From NCBI GenBank assembly GCA_026214975.1, contig CM047806.1, forward strand, positions 436,501 through 500,500: a stretch of 64,000 bases of DNA. The letters are read 5' to 3'. The notes below the pieces were generated by a model that was not told the DNA's origin, made no database searches, and was given only the letters and a program-made list of their open reading frames with translations. Within the stretch, counting starts at the first letter, position 1. Each line of letters starts with the position of its first letter. A program made the position numbers and the translations under genes. The DNA comes from Gentiana macrophylla (Eukaryota > Streptophyta > Magnoliopsida > Gentianales > Gentianaceae). Shown here piece by piece: positions 51,501 through 63,076 of this stretch.

Positions 51501-52689
51501 GAGCGGCCTTAAAGTGATTGGCTTATAGCCTGTTTGTGCCGCGCTATTAAGCGGACGGACTTTTGCTGAAGAGAAAATCCCTGTTGATGGCGAGCTTGTA
51601 GTAGAGAGCTCGTAATAAGAGAGCGTGTAATAAATGGGATCGCTGATATGGGGCTTGTAATAAAATGAGCTCGCTGATGTGGAGCTTGCAATCTATCAAC
51701 TCTTTTGGTCTTGGCCTTTTTCGAATTTTCATTTGTTTGCAATACTTTATTTTTCCGAATCCGACTTGTGGCCGCTGATTTGGGTTTTGAATGCATGTTT
51801 ATTTTGCTATTTTGACGATTTTCCCGAAGTATTTTTGAGCTCGCACATTTATTTTTGCTCGAAATATTCCATCTTTTTCGAGTCAGCTATCTGGGTTCGA
51901 TATACGTACATATATATATATATATATATATAGCCCCCTTGTTTTTTGCGAGGTCGAGGAAATTAAATAATTGAACTTGCTAAAAATAACCGAGCTGAAA
52001 GCCTTACTTGTTTCGGTTGAGGTCGGTGATTGAATCGAAAAATCCGATGTGTGGCCCCCTTGTTTTAAGCAAGGTCGTTGCGGGCTTGGTTGAAACAAAT
52101 GTCGAATTTGAGTCATTCATGGTTGTTTGAAAATTTCCACCTCCGGCCCCCTTGTTTCGAGCAAGGTCGTTGCGGGCTTGGTTGAAATAAATGTTGAGGT
52201 CGGATTTAGAGCTGGCCGATGGCTCGGACTTAGAGCTGGCCGATGAGGTCGGACTTAGAGCTAGCCGAGCTGAGGGTATCATTCACATAAGCCATAAATG
52301 TCGCACAACCAAATCTGAAATTCTGTTTCAAAACACGTCTGCTTCAAAACAGGCTTGAGAGGTTGTAAATAGAGATCTCATAATAGGAGAGCTCGTGACT
52401 GGTGTGATCCCTCATTTGTAGCTTGTTTAGGATACACTTTTGTAGTAATGCACGCTCCTTCTTCTCCTCCAAAGCTTTCTGTCGTTGAATGATCAATCAA
52501 GCTTCCGAGTGAAATATTCTCGATTCTGACCCAAACTCGTTTCGAGGCCATAAAGAGTACGAGTAACCGACTACTCCATCGGCAGGACCTGATAAAAGCG
52601 CTTTACGACCCGAAAATCAATTTTCCGGTGCGAGCTCACCATCTTTCTCCAGTAGACTTATCAGCCAAGGCTTTATCTCTTCCTCAGTC

Positions 52690-52822
52690 CGAGCTCTTTC
52701 AAGCTTTCTAACTGGTCCTCAGCATCATTCAGTTTTGCTCTGAGATCGATTATCAGTCCTTAGGCTTTGTCAAGCTGTGCTTCAAGTTCATTAATCCTCC
52801 TTCGGTCATTTAAGGAACTGGC

Positions 52823-52830
<8 letters not shown>
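52690..52830 (-). pseudogene. Coiled-coil-like fragment inside the LARD-like element
   Basis: Minus-strand reading left of the 32-T tract gives SSLNDRRRINELEAQLDKA followed, after a stop or frameshift, by LIIDLRAKLNDAEDQLE. This is a heptad-rich Glu/Leu coiled coil, similar to those in plant filament-like proteins and some element gag regions. It follows the ARM-like fragment in the same direction; whether both came from one gene is unknown. Confidence 0.35.
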
Positions 52831-52856
<26 letters not shown>

Positions 52857-52879
52857 TCCTTCAAACGCAGCAGCAGTCG

Positions 52880-53095
52880 TCGGACAGCCTCTTCTTCCAT
52901 GACCCATATTTCAAAACCACTGTTCAACAGAGAAAGGAGAAATTCCATGTTTTTCTCTTCTAAGAAATTGTACCTTGGAGCAAGCCTTGACCAATATACC
53001 AATTTTAGAGAACAAGCAGCAGCATCAACGACCTTCTCATTTGAATGAAAAATTAAACCAAACAAAACTGGAAGCGCACCGGCATCCAAAACATC
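52880..53095 (-). pseudogene. ARM-repeat protein exon fragment inside the LARD-like element
   Basis: Minus-strand reading from 53095 gives LDAGALPVLFGLIFHSNEKV, ACSLKLVYWSRLAPRYNFLE and EKNMEFLLSLLNSG. This is armadillo-repeat-like and recalls plant ARMC8-type proteins. It breaks off near 52930 and then runs into a 32-T tract (poly-Lys). As a host-like exon inside an LTR element it is probably captured. Family assignment is from recollection of consensus only. Confidence 0.45.
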
Positions 53096-53776
53096 ACGAA
53101 CACCATTCTTAAAACATAAGCAAAGCTTGCAACATTTTTACAGAGGGTCTCAAAGTCTCAAAGCTTCTACAGTCCTTCCCCTCGTAGTACAGATTGAGAA
53201 AATAAAGAATAGAAAACTTCCCTGAGTTATACGGATGCCGGAATCCATAGATTAAAGCCAGACTCTTCGTAACGGTGAATAGCCGGATCTTATTTCTCAA
53301 TCTTCAGAGCTTTTAGCTTCGATTTCAAGTGGGCCTTCGACTTCGAGATCGAAACAGGCGTCACTTCTTCTTAGGAAACCCTCTAATTCGATTCCAGCTC
53401 TGCAACCCTTGATTTTTGTTGCCATATAATCATCTCTTCATCAATTTTGTGTTTTGGCCATGGCGCCAAGCTTTTTATACACAACGCTTCTGAGCACTTT
53501 CTCCAATCCAGGGACTTGAGACATCCTGAAGATGCGAGATGGTCTCTCTGCTCTGCTGCTCCCTCCTTTACTCTTAACGGTAAGGGGTGATAATGTGGAT
53601 CTAGATGGAGATTTTGTAGGTTTGGTTATTGATCTTGCTGAAAATTTGAGATCTAGATGTAGATCTTGATGAAGACTTGGCCGGAGAACCAAAACTGGGC
53701 GGTTTCAGGCCGCCGGAATTTCTACATCTGGCCGGAAAACGTTGAAAAATGTCGATTTCCCGTTAACGGAGCCAAC

Positions 53777-54430
53777 TGATGATGCATAAATCGTGACGGG
53801 TGTCCTTGCGGTGTTTGTATTGTGGATATCTGGCTATAAAAGTGTATAAAAGTGGTGTTTTCCGATGACGCTCGGTGGCGGCCATGGATTCCGGCGGTGG
53901 TGTTTTATAAGAGACGAGGAGGGGGCAATTTGGCTTTGCCATCTGTTTTATATCATTTTGCCCGGGGGTAAAAGTGTTACATTGCTCCAATATTTATAGG
54001 TGGAGTAAACTTAGTCACTAAGTTTAGCTATCTAAGTGTGACTTAAGTGCTAAGCAAGACAAATATCTAGGATGCAAGTGGAAGGAAAATCAGGCGGCTC
54101 CTTCACCGGGTCGCAGAGGTCGCCCGTTTCATCATCATGTCCTACTTTGCTCTCTTACGCCTCTTTATATCATTGTTTTTCCGAACTTGAGGTAGTTCTT
54201 CCTCTAAATGTTATGATCGAGTCATTTGGCGGACCCGTTTATAGAATGATATCGCGTCGCGCCCCCCTCTCTTCTTTTGTCGTCGCGTGATAAGGTTGAG
54301 GGCTTGTAGGCGATCCCAAGGCTCGCGGCTTTAATTAGGCTTGCGAGCTTGCGAAGGTGTAATGGCGGTGGCTCGCCAGATCCACTAATGGCGCGCATTG
54401 CAGTCGATCCACTAATCCGTCGGTCTGATT
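53777..54430 (-). repeat. LTR, right (5') copy
   Basis: Starts at TGATGATGCATAAATC (53777), preceded by CGTTAACGGAGCCAAC, the complement of a PBS-like string. It is nearly identical to 49863 onwards for the first 350 bp and diverges later with small deletions and substitutions. Confidence 0.75.
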
Positions 54431-54494
54431 ATCGGATCGAACCCGTTGATGACTTACCTCTATTTTTGTTCATTTGCCCAACCTAAAACAATTC

Positions 54495-54770
54495 CACCAA
54501 CGGAGATACCATAATAGTAATAAGTTTACTTGGACACTCAAAGTACGTGACATAATACCTCCATTTGGGGTAATTCTATTGTCCGTCGCATTTGCCCTGA
54601 CCTCCCATCAATTTCGGACCAACTTTGGAGATTCCATAATAGTAATAAGTTTACTTGGACACTCAAAGTACGTGACATAATACCTCCATTTGGGGTAATT
54701 CTATTGTCCGTCGCATTAGTTTCTGACCTCCCATCGGTTTCGGACCAACTTTGGAGTTTCTAATAACTTG
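54495..54770. repeat. 126-bp tandem duplication
   Basis: The block containing ATAATAGTAATAAGTTTACT, GGACACTCAAAGTACGTGAC and GGGGTAATTCTATTGTCCGT occurs twice, 126 bp apart (54511 and 54637), with a third partial CGGACCAACTTTGGAG copy. It ends in an A run at about 54785. It lies about 1.1 kb upstream of the TatD gene. Confidence 0.9.
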
Positions 54771-55839
54771 ATCACATTGATAGAAAAAAAAAAAAAAAAA
54801 ACTTGATCGCACGTTTATTTACAAAAATGCCGTTCATATTGTGATACCTTACAAACTATTTCAACATTATGATAATAGTAGTGAATCATATAATGATTAA
54901 AGTATTGGGTTTCCTTTATTTCTTCCTAGCAACAAATAGCCGCTGATTTTTGTAATTACAAGAAGAGAAGAAGAGCTTGGCTTCAAGGAGGGTTCCGCGT
55001 GCTTACCCATCTGTCCAATTACGAAAAGGGTTTGGCTTTTGAATTCTTTCTAGCTTAAAATTTTCGGTTATCATGTTTTTATTGCTGCTGCTATTACTAT
55101 ACACTCTGTCTCTATTGATTTCTATATGCGATTTTAGCTAAATTTGAACTTTTATCTATGCTTTAGCATTTAGCATCGGCAGAAAGTAGCATCACATCAT
55201 ACTTTTCGCAACTTGCTAACGTTTCAGTTTAGGTTACAGCCCCTGCAAGATTCTTTATTTACTGGATTTGATAAGTATAACCTTGGCGTCGCGAGCTCAA
55301 TTATAGATAGGGAAGTGGAAACCATGTTTTCTGGATCAGTTAGGATTGCTGTTTAATCCTTTTTTGATTGGTAGATATTTTTGATTCCGTTGAAATGGTG
55401 AACGTTCTGGACTGCAATTCAGTATGTTATTTCCCTTTGTGTTTTACCTTTCTGATTTTCGATCATGTCTTTCTGGATTTTTGCACAATTGAGTGACACA
55501 TGAATCGGTCCCATTCTTGATGTTTTACCATTTACTATACATTGTAAAACTGGCTATGAAGAATTTGACAACTTTCTTGCTCAGCTGATTGTTGTTCTTT
55601 ATTGAGCTGTTGCTTCTGCTGCTATCGGTGGTTGCCTCTTTTAACATCTTTGTTGACTTGGATTATTCCCTGTTTTCAGTTCTGCTGGAACTTCTTTTCA
55701 CTGAGCTTTGGAGCTACTTTTGCTTAGGCCTACTGAATGTGGTTTTTTATTTATTTATTTCAAAGTATAGTTTGCTGTTCAGCGGATGAGATCAGTAAAA
55801 CAAACTTAAAAGCCTACTTACTAGTACTTGATAACAACG
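54771..55839 (+). promoter_or_regulatory. Upstream region of the TatD gene
   Basis: Contains a possible leader start near 54960 (AGAAGAGAAGAAGAGCTTGG) followed by T-rich, intron-like sequence up to the ATG. ORFs here (for example 55589-55789) are hydrophobic by T-richness only. A 5'-UTR intron is plausible; no site was assigned. Confidence 0.35.
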
Positions 55840-56697
55840 ATGAAGCTCTTTGATGCACATTGCCACCTACAAGATCCAAGGGTCCTTAATATGGTCCCTC
55901 AAATAATTAAGGAAGCCCTGGATAAAGGAGTTGTTCATTTTGCTGTAAACGGAATTTCTGAGAATGATTGGCATCTTGTGAAGGAGATGAGTGATAGATA
56001 TCCTTCAGTGATTCCAAATTATGGGATCCATCCTTGGTATGTTGCCCAGAGATCTCCTAATTGGATGAACTCCTTGAAGGAATTCTTTAAGGCTAACCCT
56101 GCAGCTGCAGTAGGAGAGATCGGTTTAGATAAAGGTTCACGGGGAAGGCATATAGATTTCAGGGATCAAGTTGACGTTTTTAGCCAGCAGCTTCAACTTG
56201 CAAAAGAGTTAAAAAGACCAGCATCCATCCACTGTGTGCGAGCTTTCGGTGACCTCCTTGACGTATTAAAATCATTTGGACCGTTCCCGTCTGGTCTGGT
56301 TCTGCATTCATACATGGGCTCTGCTGAATTGGTTCCTGAACTTGTTAAACTTGGAGCTTACTTTTCGTTTTCTGGATTTCTTATGGAAATGAAGGAAAGC
56401 AAAGCAAAGAAAATGTTGAAGTCTGTCCCTATGGAAAGAATTTTATTGGAAACAGATTCACCAGATGCTTTACCAAAATCAAGGAAGTCAAATTCCAGAA
56501 AGGGAGAGCTTTCAGATTCTGAAGAAAAAAAGAATGAATCAACTGTAGAAAGTGAAGTGAATCATCCTGCCAACATTCATCACGTACTCTCATATGTTGC
56601 ATCTCTGGTTGAGATGACTGAAGAGGAGCTTGCTGATGTTAGCTACAAAAACGCAACCCGCCTTTTCTTGTATGAAGGTTCCAAAATATTGCTCTGA
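55840..56697 (+). CDS. TatD-family metal-dependent deoxyribonuclease/hydrolase
   Basis: An intronless ORF of 285 residues starting MKLFDAHCHLQD. The ATG at 55840 is preferred because upstream in-frame codons have no ATG and the protein family begins here. Metal ligands of TatD enzymes are present: H7-x-H9, E93 in GEIGLD, H131, H156 and D206 in ETDSPD. YGIHPW (61-66) is also typical. TatD proteins are TIM-barrel nucleases or hydrolases; the plant member's substrate is not settled. A charged insert (about 211-243, KSRKSNSRKGELSDSEEKK) separates the last ligand from the C-terminal helices. Length is normal for the family, with nothing broken. Confidence 0.93.
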   Translation: MKLFDAHCHLQDPRVLNMVPQIIKEALDKGVVHFAVNGISENDWHLVKEMSDRYPSVIPNYGIHPWYVAQRSPNWMNSLKEFFKANPAAAVGEIGLDKGSRGRHIDFRDQVDVFSQQLQLAKELKRPASIHCVRAFGDLLDVLKSFGPFPSGLVLHSYMGSAELVPELVKLGAYFSFSGFLMEMKESKAKKMLKSVPMERILLETDSPDALPKSRKSNSRKGELSDSEEKKNESTVESEVNHPANIHHVLSYVASLVEMTEEELADVSYKNATRLFLYEGSKILL

Positions 56698-58473
56698 GGT
56701 AACAACCGTTTCTAGCTACTTGGCAATTATTATTATTTAGTAAGGCCCAAATAACCCAGTTTTTTCGCAAAAATATTTCTTGAAATTTGAGCAGAAGAAA
56801 AAAAATTAATATTGTAGTTGAAAACAACTTCAACTTTAAGAGTAAAATTCCTTTTGTTCCATTTGTTCATGATTCATGCAGAACCCTGTGGGTGTAGGAG
56901 TAATAAATAGTGATGCAGAACCCTGTGGCTGTAGGAGGATTGCATTAGCATTTGCATTTGCATGTCTGTTGTTTGTACTGGAAACTGACTAAAAATATTT
57001 GAAATTGCAGGAGGCTATCATTTGGTCCCATTCCTGTGAAATGAATGAAATGTATGAATTATTAGTTGGGGGGGGTCTCACATCCAGCAAAAGACGCAAG
57101 TATATAATAATAATATAATGATACCAAGGCAAGGAAGGATCTGAAAGAGCTGCCTGTGTAGTATATTCCTATAATTATTATATATTTTGTGTGTGGTGTT
57201 GTTGTTGTTTCTTTCTGTATCTCACTTTACAAATATTGAAATGTATATGCATATCATTTCTATCTCTCTATCTATAGAAATGAGATTTTACTGTCACTAA
57301 AGATATTATTCCACATTTCTTATGTATCTGATCATCAAGAAAATGGTAATTAGAAGGGGAAGTCGTCTTTTGCTCATTTAAAATTGGCACGTTATACTCT
57401 TTGGCACCTTCTTTGATCATATATGATGATGATGATGATATATATGGGTTTATAACATATGATCGATCAATGAGTCCTACTTACCTCGTGTGACCAAATG
57501 TGTACAAGTGTAATGAGTCGTTCGTTGTAGTTATTTCTATGATTATAGGTGCAAAAGGGTGTTGTTGTGTCATTTCATTCATTCATTCATTGGTTGTGAC
57601 ACAACGTTGGCATTTAATACCTAGTCTTTTGTTACTTTACACGTGGCATTTAAGTGAACATATAATACAATTTCTTTGACTTCCACTTCCACTTACACTT
57701 ACACAATGAGAATTCTCTATATATACTTAATAATAATAATAAAAGTGTGAATATGAATGTCATTAATTGGGGAACCAACAGACCGAATAAATTAGTAACG
57801 CCCATAACTTAATCTCCATAGTCCATACCCCATACCAACCAAAAGAAAAGAAAGAAAGAAAGAGTGAAGATAAGAAATTTACGGTTACGGCATTATTTAT
57901 TGACACACTTAATTGCTTCAAGCAGCCACGTACACACTTTGTTGACGTTTCCCTAATACACATTTTGTTTTTGTTTCGTCTGTTGTAAAATAGTAGTAAA
58001 TGGTACCTACCATAAGAATTAAGAAAGAAAAAAACTCAATAATCTATATGGATGTGGTGGATCGTACTTGGTGTTTCTTGTTCCGAAATAAATATGCTTT
58101 TTGCTTAGAGTTTCTGGTGAGAGAATATGCCAAAAAGTATCCTCGCTTTCGATTTCTTCCATCTACAAGGTCAAGGAACTAGGCTAGCCTTTGAAGGAAG
58201 ATGGAATTTATAACTTGTACACAAAGAATTACTATTACTTGCCGATGTGGATTGTGGACTCCCCCACCTCCCACCTGTTGTCCTTTACGTTACTCAACAT
58301 CCTTCTTCTTTAATTTGCAGTTTGCATATATACATATATATTACTTTTTACTATCAAGCATCAAGGACATTGTGGCTATATATATATATATACAGCTTGG
58401 TCTCTTAATTTCCTGATTCATCTGCACACATTTTTTATTTGAATTACTTGAGTTCAGTTCAGTTCAAATATAT
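56698..58473. other. Spacer between the TatD and S1/P1 genes
   Basis: Holds the TatD 3' UTR (a GCAGAACCCTGTGG phrase occurs twice, near 56879 and 56916), small microsatellites (GATGATGATGATG near 57426) and AT-rich spacer. The last about 300 bp before 58474 are probably promoter DNA of the nuclease gene. No ORF is supported. Confidence 0.4.
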
Positions 58474-59126
58474 ATGGCCATTATTAATTTTAGAAGCTTG
58501 AGGGCTTGTTCATGCTTCATTTTCTTTCTTTCTTTTGCTTTTATTACACATCTTTCACGGGTCGGAGCTTGGAGCAAAGAGGGTCACGAAATGACATGCC
58601 AAATTGCACAGGTACCGTAATGACTCTCTCACGACTATCCATTCCATTCATTCATTTATTCCCCCTGCAGCCCCAGCCCCTTTCTATCATTTTATTAGGG
58701 ATGCATGCATGCATTTAGTACTACTTATCATCATTTCAATGAACAAGTTCAAACTTCAAAGTGTTTATATCTTAGCTTAGTGCAAACTGGCTAACACTTG
58801 ACATGGCAGTAGTACGTAATATATTTTAAGTGGTTTTTTGATGGATGAACAACAAAAACAGAGCCTGTTGGAACCAGATGCAGTACATGCAGTGAAGATG
58901 TTGTTACCAGAGCATGTGAATGGCAATTTATCTGCACTCTGTGTGTGGCCAGACCAAGTGAGACACTGGCACAAATACACCTGGACTAGCCCTCTTCATT
59001 TCATTGATACACCTGATAAAGCCTGCAATTTCAACTATAAAAGTAAGCAGTGTGTACCATCGTCGTCGTCGTCGTGTGTACGTACAAATTAACACCAACC
59101 TCTCTCAAATGAAATCCTCTTCAACA

Positions 59127-59176
<50 letters not shown>

Positions 59177-60596
59177 GCCTACTGCCTAAGCCTAACATAT
59201 ACAGTAATAATTTTCATCTTAATAATTTGCGTGCAGGGGACTGCCATGATCAACATGGAGTGCAAGATATGTGTGTTGCTGGTGCTATCCTAAATTTCAC
59301 CTCCCAGCTATCACATTACCCTCATGGATCTTCTGACCGTCGACGTAAGTCAACCAATTCAAAATTATTATGTTGCTCCAACTCATTAACTTGTACTCCC
59401 CCTCAATTGATGATCAATTTGTTCTTCAAATATATACATACATGTTAATTTCTTGACTTTGGACAGATAACATGACAGAGGCCTTGTTATTCCTGTCACA
59501 TTTCATGGGAGATATACATCAGGTCGGTCTAATAAATAATTAATGTCTAGGGGTTTTGTTTGTTATTTTTGTGGCTTAATTTATTATTTGTTGATTTGAA
59601 GTATAAAGTTGTGTCATGATAATATAATCGGTTGATTTATATGAATGAATGTGTCAGCCATTGCATGTTGGGTTTACAAGTGATGAAGGAGGAAACACCA
59701 TAGACATCCGCTGGTTCAGACACAAATCCAATCTTCATCATGTCAGTAGTACCTTTAATTAGGATTTTTTCTCTCTAAGTTTGTGTTTACTAATGGATTT
59801 TTTTTTATTTCTTAAAAAAATTCTTCAGGTTTGGGACAGAGAGATGATTGTAACAGCTGCAGCTGATTATTATAAGAAGAAAATGAACCTTTTAGAACAA
59901 GACATACAAAGCAACTTTACTGATGTAAGCTACTAGAGTAGTTTGTATGTATAATATATAATTAGAAGATGGATTAGTTATCCACCTTTTCTTTTTCTTG
60001 AGTGATTATTAACATATATAGTAAGATAAAATTAGTTATTAGCATTATAACGACCCATGCCATGCAATTACGTACGTACGGTACAGGGAATATGGGCAGA
60101 TGATGTTGAGTCATGGACGGATTGCACTGATCTCTCCGCTTGCATAGACAAGTAAGCTATTAATAAATTAAAACACCCTAGCTACTGCGTTCCCTCTGCT
60201 TCGAATGGTAAAATAATAATAAGTCCCCAAACTATATATGGATGACAACAGATATGCTACGGAGAGCATTAACATTGCTTGCAAATGGGGTTACAAAGGC
60301 GTCGAGGCTGGTGAAACCTTGTCTGGTTAGTGAAACACCATGATTAATATATATATATATATAATGCCAATGGACATCGATCTTGCTTGCACACATATAT
60401 GATTAATTAAGCATTGATTTTATCATCTTAATGAATTTCATATATAAATAAATAAAAATAAATTTCAGATGACTACTTCAATTCAAGGCTGCCATTTGTG
60501 ATGAAGAGAATAGCTCAAGGGGGAGTTCGATTAGCCATGATTCTGAATCGAGTTTTGGCCCATTCCAAAGAAGAAGATTTCTTAGCTCCTACTTGA
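58474..60596 (+). CDS. S1/P1-type nuclease (endonuclease/BFN family), secreted
   Basis: Nine exons: 58474-58611, 58862-59042, 59237-59344, 59467-59522, 59658-59741, 59829-59924, 60087-60151, 60252-60325, 60469-60596, all with GT-AG junctions. They sum to 930 nt, 309 residues. A signal peptide (residues about 1-32, hydrophobic FIFFLSFAFI) precedes W33, the mature N-terminal Trp that is itself a zinc ligand in P1 nuclease. All nine ligands line up: W33, H38, D77, H92, H154, D158, H164, H188, D192. Such enzymes cleave single-stranded DNA and RNA with three zinc ions, in the ER, vacuole or apoplast, and act in senescence, programmed cell death and defence. The best-fitting group is plant ENDO/BFN; the paralogue cannot be named. 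A (TAA) repeat fills part of intron 2. Confidence 0.93.
59129..59175. repeat. (TAA)n microsatellite in intron 2 of the S1/P1 gene
   Basis: About 15 AAT/TAA units. Preceded at about 59061-59075 by a short CGT repeat. Potentially polymorphic, within the intron 59043-59236. Confidence 0.95.
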
Positions 60597-61382
60597 CTCG
60601 ATGCTCGCAACAACCATTAATTTAATTTAATCTGTTAGACGAATCGACTCGAATCAAAGACGTTTAGTTTCCACAAGTATATAATCAAGTCATCTAACAA
60701 CTTCATCTCTCTCAAACCCTACCTTTTATACACTAATTAATTAATTACTAGAATATATATTTCCCAATATTTGATTAGTGAAACATACATGCTATTACTA
60801 TTATACTTAGACGACGACGACGAGACGACAGCTAGTCTCTAATTGTATTATACTGTACGTATATATGTACTGTTCCATTTCGCCTTCAACCTTTTATTCT
60901 CTTTTTCCTGCTTTTGTAATAATAACTAATATAAATGCACATCACTGATGGATATGATGTAATGAAATGCACTTAGACGTAGTCTAATTAAGTCCTTTTT
61001 TTTTTATTATGCATGCGTTTAATCTGACGATGATGAAATAAAATGGATGATATTTCATAATAATGTAACATAACATATATATATACATAGTGGGTGATAT
61101 TATAGATAGTGAAGATTAGATCAATAGAGGAGTAGCTAGATCAATGGGCTGGGGTGGGGTGGTAGCGGCACCGGTGATGGTCGTCAACCTACGTAAGGAT
61201 GTAAATCTATAAAATGTGTGATGCAACTCTGCTAAAAACTTAAAATTTACTGGTAAATCGAGTATAGTATTGACAATAGATAGTTTTGTAAAAGATTGAG
61301 TCATTAGATAATAATGTGAATTACATAATACACAGGACATAAATGACAGGTGATGTACGTGTAACGCAAGGGAACTGATAGA
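60597..61382. other. 3' region of the S1/P1 gene and spacer
   Basis: AT-rich, with possible poly-A signals (AATAAATGCAC-like near 60930). No gene. At about 61130-61300 there is unremarkable single-copy-looking sequence. Confidence 0.35.
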
Positions 61383-61665
61383 TTTTTTTTTTTTTTTTTT
61401 GAGAAAACAAGAAATTTTATTAATTAACGTCCGTAAAACACGTGGCGAGAACGTCTCCAGGGGTAAATTATCCCAAGAAGTCACATCATGTAAAGACAAA
61501 GCGTGACGCACAAGAAGGTGTGCAGGTACATTGCCCGTACGATGAACAAACGATAAAGAAATGGAATCAAACGATAAAGAAATGGAATCAAAACTAGGGA
61601 GCAGAGCTAAACAATCCCTCAGAAGACAACCCTGAGCAGTGATGTTCTCCACAGGCCGTCGGAGC
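61383..61665 (-). pseudogene. Short L1-type LINE 3' tail
   Basis: On the minus strand the T run at 61383-61401 is the poly-A tail. Upstream of it the RNase H end reads FVHRTGNVPAHLLVRHAL and ends WDNLPLETFSPRV, the same region as in the 42.8-kb LINE. The SFDSISL segment is duplicated (21-bp direct repeat near 61553-61590). The element is severely 5'-truncated at about 61665. Confidence 0.75.
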
Positions 61666-61714
61666 TAAACTAGGGAACTAATAGAGTTAATCTTGTGTTT
61701 GTGATTGTTTTAAG

Positions 61715-62355
61715 TAGGGCTGAGCAAAAAATCCAATAAACTCGAACCAACCCAAAACTCAAACCGAACCAACCCAAAATAACTCAACCCAATTGAAACC
61801 AAAATTTTGGGTTGGTTTTTGACCCAACCCGAATGTTAATTGGGTTGGTTTGAGGTTTTTGTTTTTTTCTTCGGTCGACCCAACCCAACCCGATAGACAT
61901 TAATTACAATGACTAATTGATGAATATAATATTTTATCGAATGATCATTGATCATTTATTTAACGTTTTAATTTTCATGTATGATTTCCTTGATGTTTAA
62001 ATATTGTTCTTTAATGTTAACTCTATACGTTGTTGGTTGTGTCATAGATTATTGGATTCGTAATATGATTTCCACACAAAAAACATTGTCTTTAAATATT
62101 GTTCTCCATGGACATGTGGTTTAAAATTTGAATTTCAATTGAATACATGTATGGGTTTTATAACATGAAAGTTTGATTATAAATACATTGCTTATGGATT
62201 AAAACCCAAAACTCAGCCCAACCCAACCCAACCCGAAACCATTGGGTTTTATAGTAATTTGTTTTGATTTGAGTTAGTATTTTTTTAAACCAACCCGACT
62301 AATACTATGAAAAACTCAACCCAAACGAATCCGACCCGACCCAAGCCCAGCCATA
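61715..62355. mobile_element. Non-autonomous hAT element
   Basis: The left terminus TAGGGCTGAGCA (61715) and right terminus AGCCCAGCCATA (ending 62355) are imperfect inverted repeats. The 8-bp duplication GTTTTAAG flanks them (61707-61714 and 62356-62363). Inside, runs of AACCCAACCC occur near both ends in inverted orientation (CCCAACCC / GGGTTGGG). No transposase. It is not closely related in sequence to the hAT at 12498, but has a similar organisation (subterminal pyrimidine-purine repeats). Confidence 0.85.
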
Positions 62356-62363
62356 GTTTTAAG

Positions 62364-63076
62364 TTTTTTTTTTAATTTTTCTTATAAGTGAAAAATATGT
62401 GGTGAGATAATTATGATGTAAAAAATGGTATAGATTTGAGGGACTAACTATCGCTGTCCGCAACTTAAGACTAATAAGTATGCAAGTAAATTGATCTATT
62501 TTGGGGTAATTTTCATCCACCAATAATAATGATATAGAATTTTTTTTATTTATTTAAAATCAATAGAATAGAATTGAATAAAATGAAAGAATAACGTTAC
62601 ACCCTCAAAAAAAATAAAAAAAAATTAAAGACTAACGTTACAAAGGGAGAGGTTTTGCATGCACAGTGGTTTTATGGTGGTCCAGGATCACCATGCCACA
62701 CTTGTCCACCAATGAAAATCCTTATAAGAAGGATAAAAATGTAAATTAATGGCATTTATATTTTACACGGTGGGTACTTGTGTGTTTTGTTGCTTTCCTA
62801 TCGGTACTGGATCACCAAGTCATACCAGGTCTAGGACCATAATAAAATTTCCGTTGCATGCAAAATATTCCAACGCCCAACTTAAATGCTGTTTAGTAGT
62901 AGTATTCATTAATTAATTAATCACTTAAAACGCCATTCTTCTTCTTTCCTTCTCCTTCATTCCTTCCCCTCTAATTAATTAATTAAACGCTTCTTAATCT
63001 TCATTTGACAATTGAGATAATTAACCCCCTGGCCAGGGCCCCTTTTAATTTTTGTAATTAGCAGATCGAGGCAGCT
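62364..63076. other. Upstream region of the glycine-rich gene
   Basis: AT-rich spacer with a stretch at 62660-62830 holding similar phrases twice (GGTCCAGGATCACCATGCCA and TACTGGATCACCAAGTCATA), then AATTAATTAATTAAT runs near 62910 and 62980. Promoter elements are not assigned. Confidence 0.35.

Larger units (their letters stand above)
49863..54430 (-). mobile_element. Large non-autonomous LTR element (LARD-like)
   Basis: About 0.6 kb of sequence starting TGATGATGCATAAATCGTG is directly repeated at 49863 and 53777 (the former to about 50490, the latter to about 54430), with high identity and a few indels. Read on the minus strand, the right copy ends CATCATCA and is directly followed by GTTGGCTCCGTTAACGGG, like the primer-binding site of plant Ty3/Gypsy elements (TGGCGCCGT type). 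That makes the right copy the 5' LTR. No gag, protease, RT or integrase could be found in the 3.3-kb interior. It carries two tandem arrays, a CCCCCTTGTTT/AAGCAAGGTCG family and apparent host exon fragments. Exact outer ends and target duplications are not resolved. Confidence 0.7.

Noticed and set aside
52767..53048. Plus-strand ORF with a poly-Phe run
   Set aside because: Antisense to the ARM-like fragment; the Phe run is the 32-T tract.
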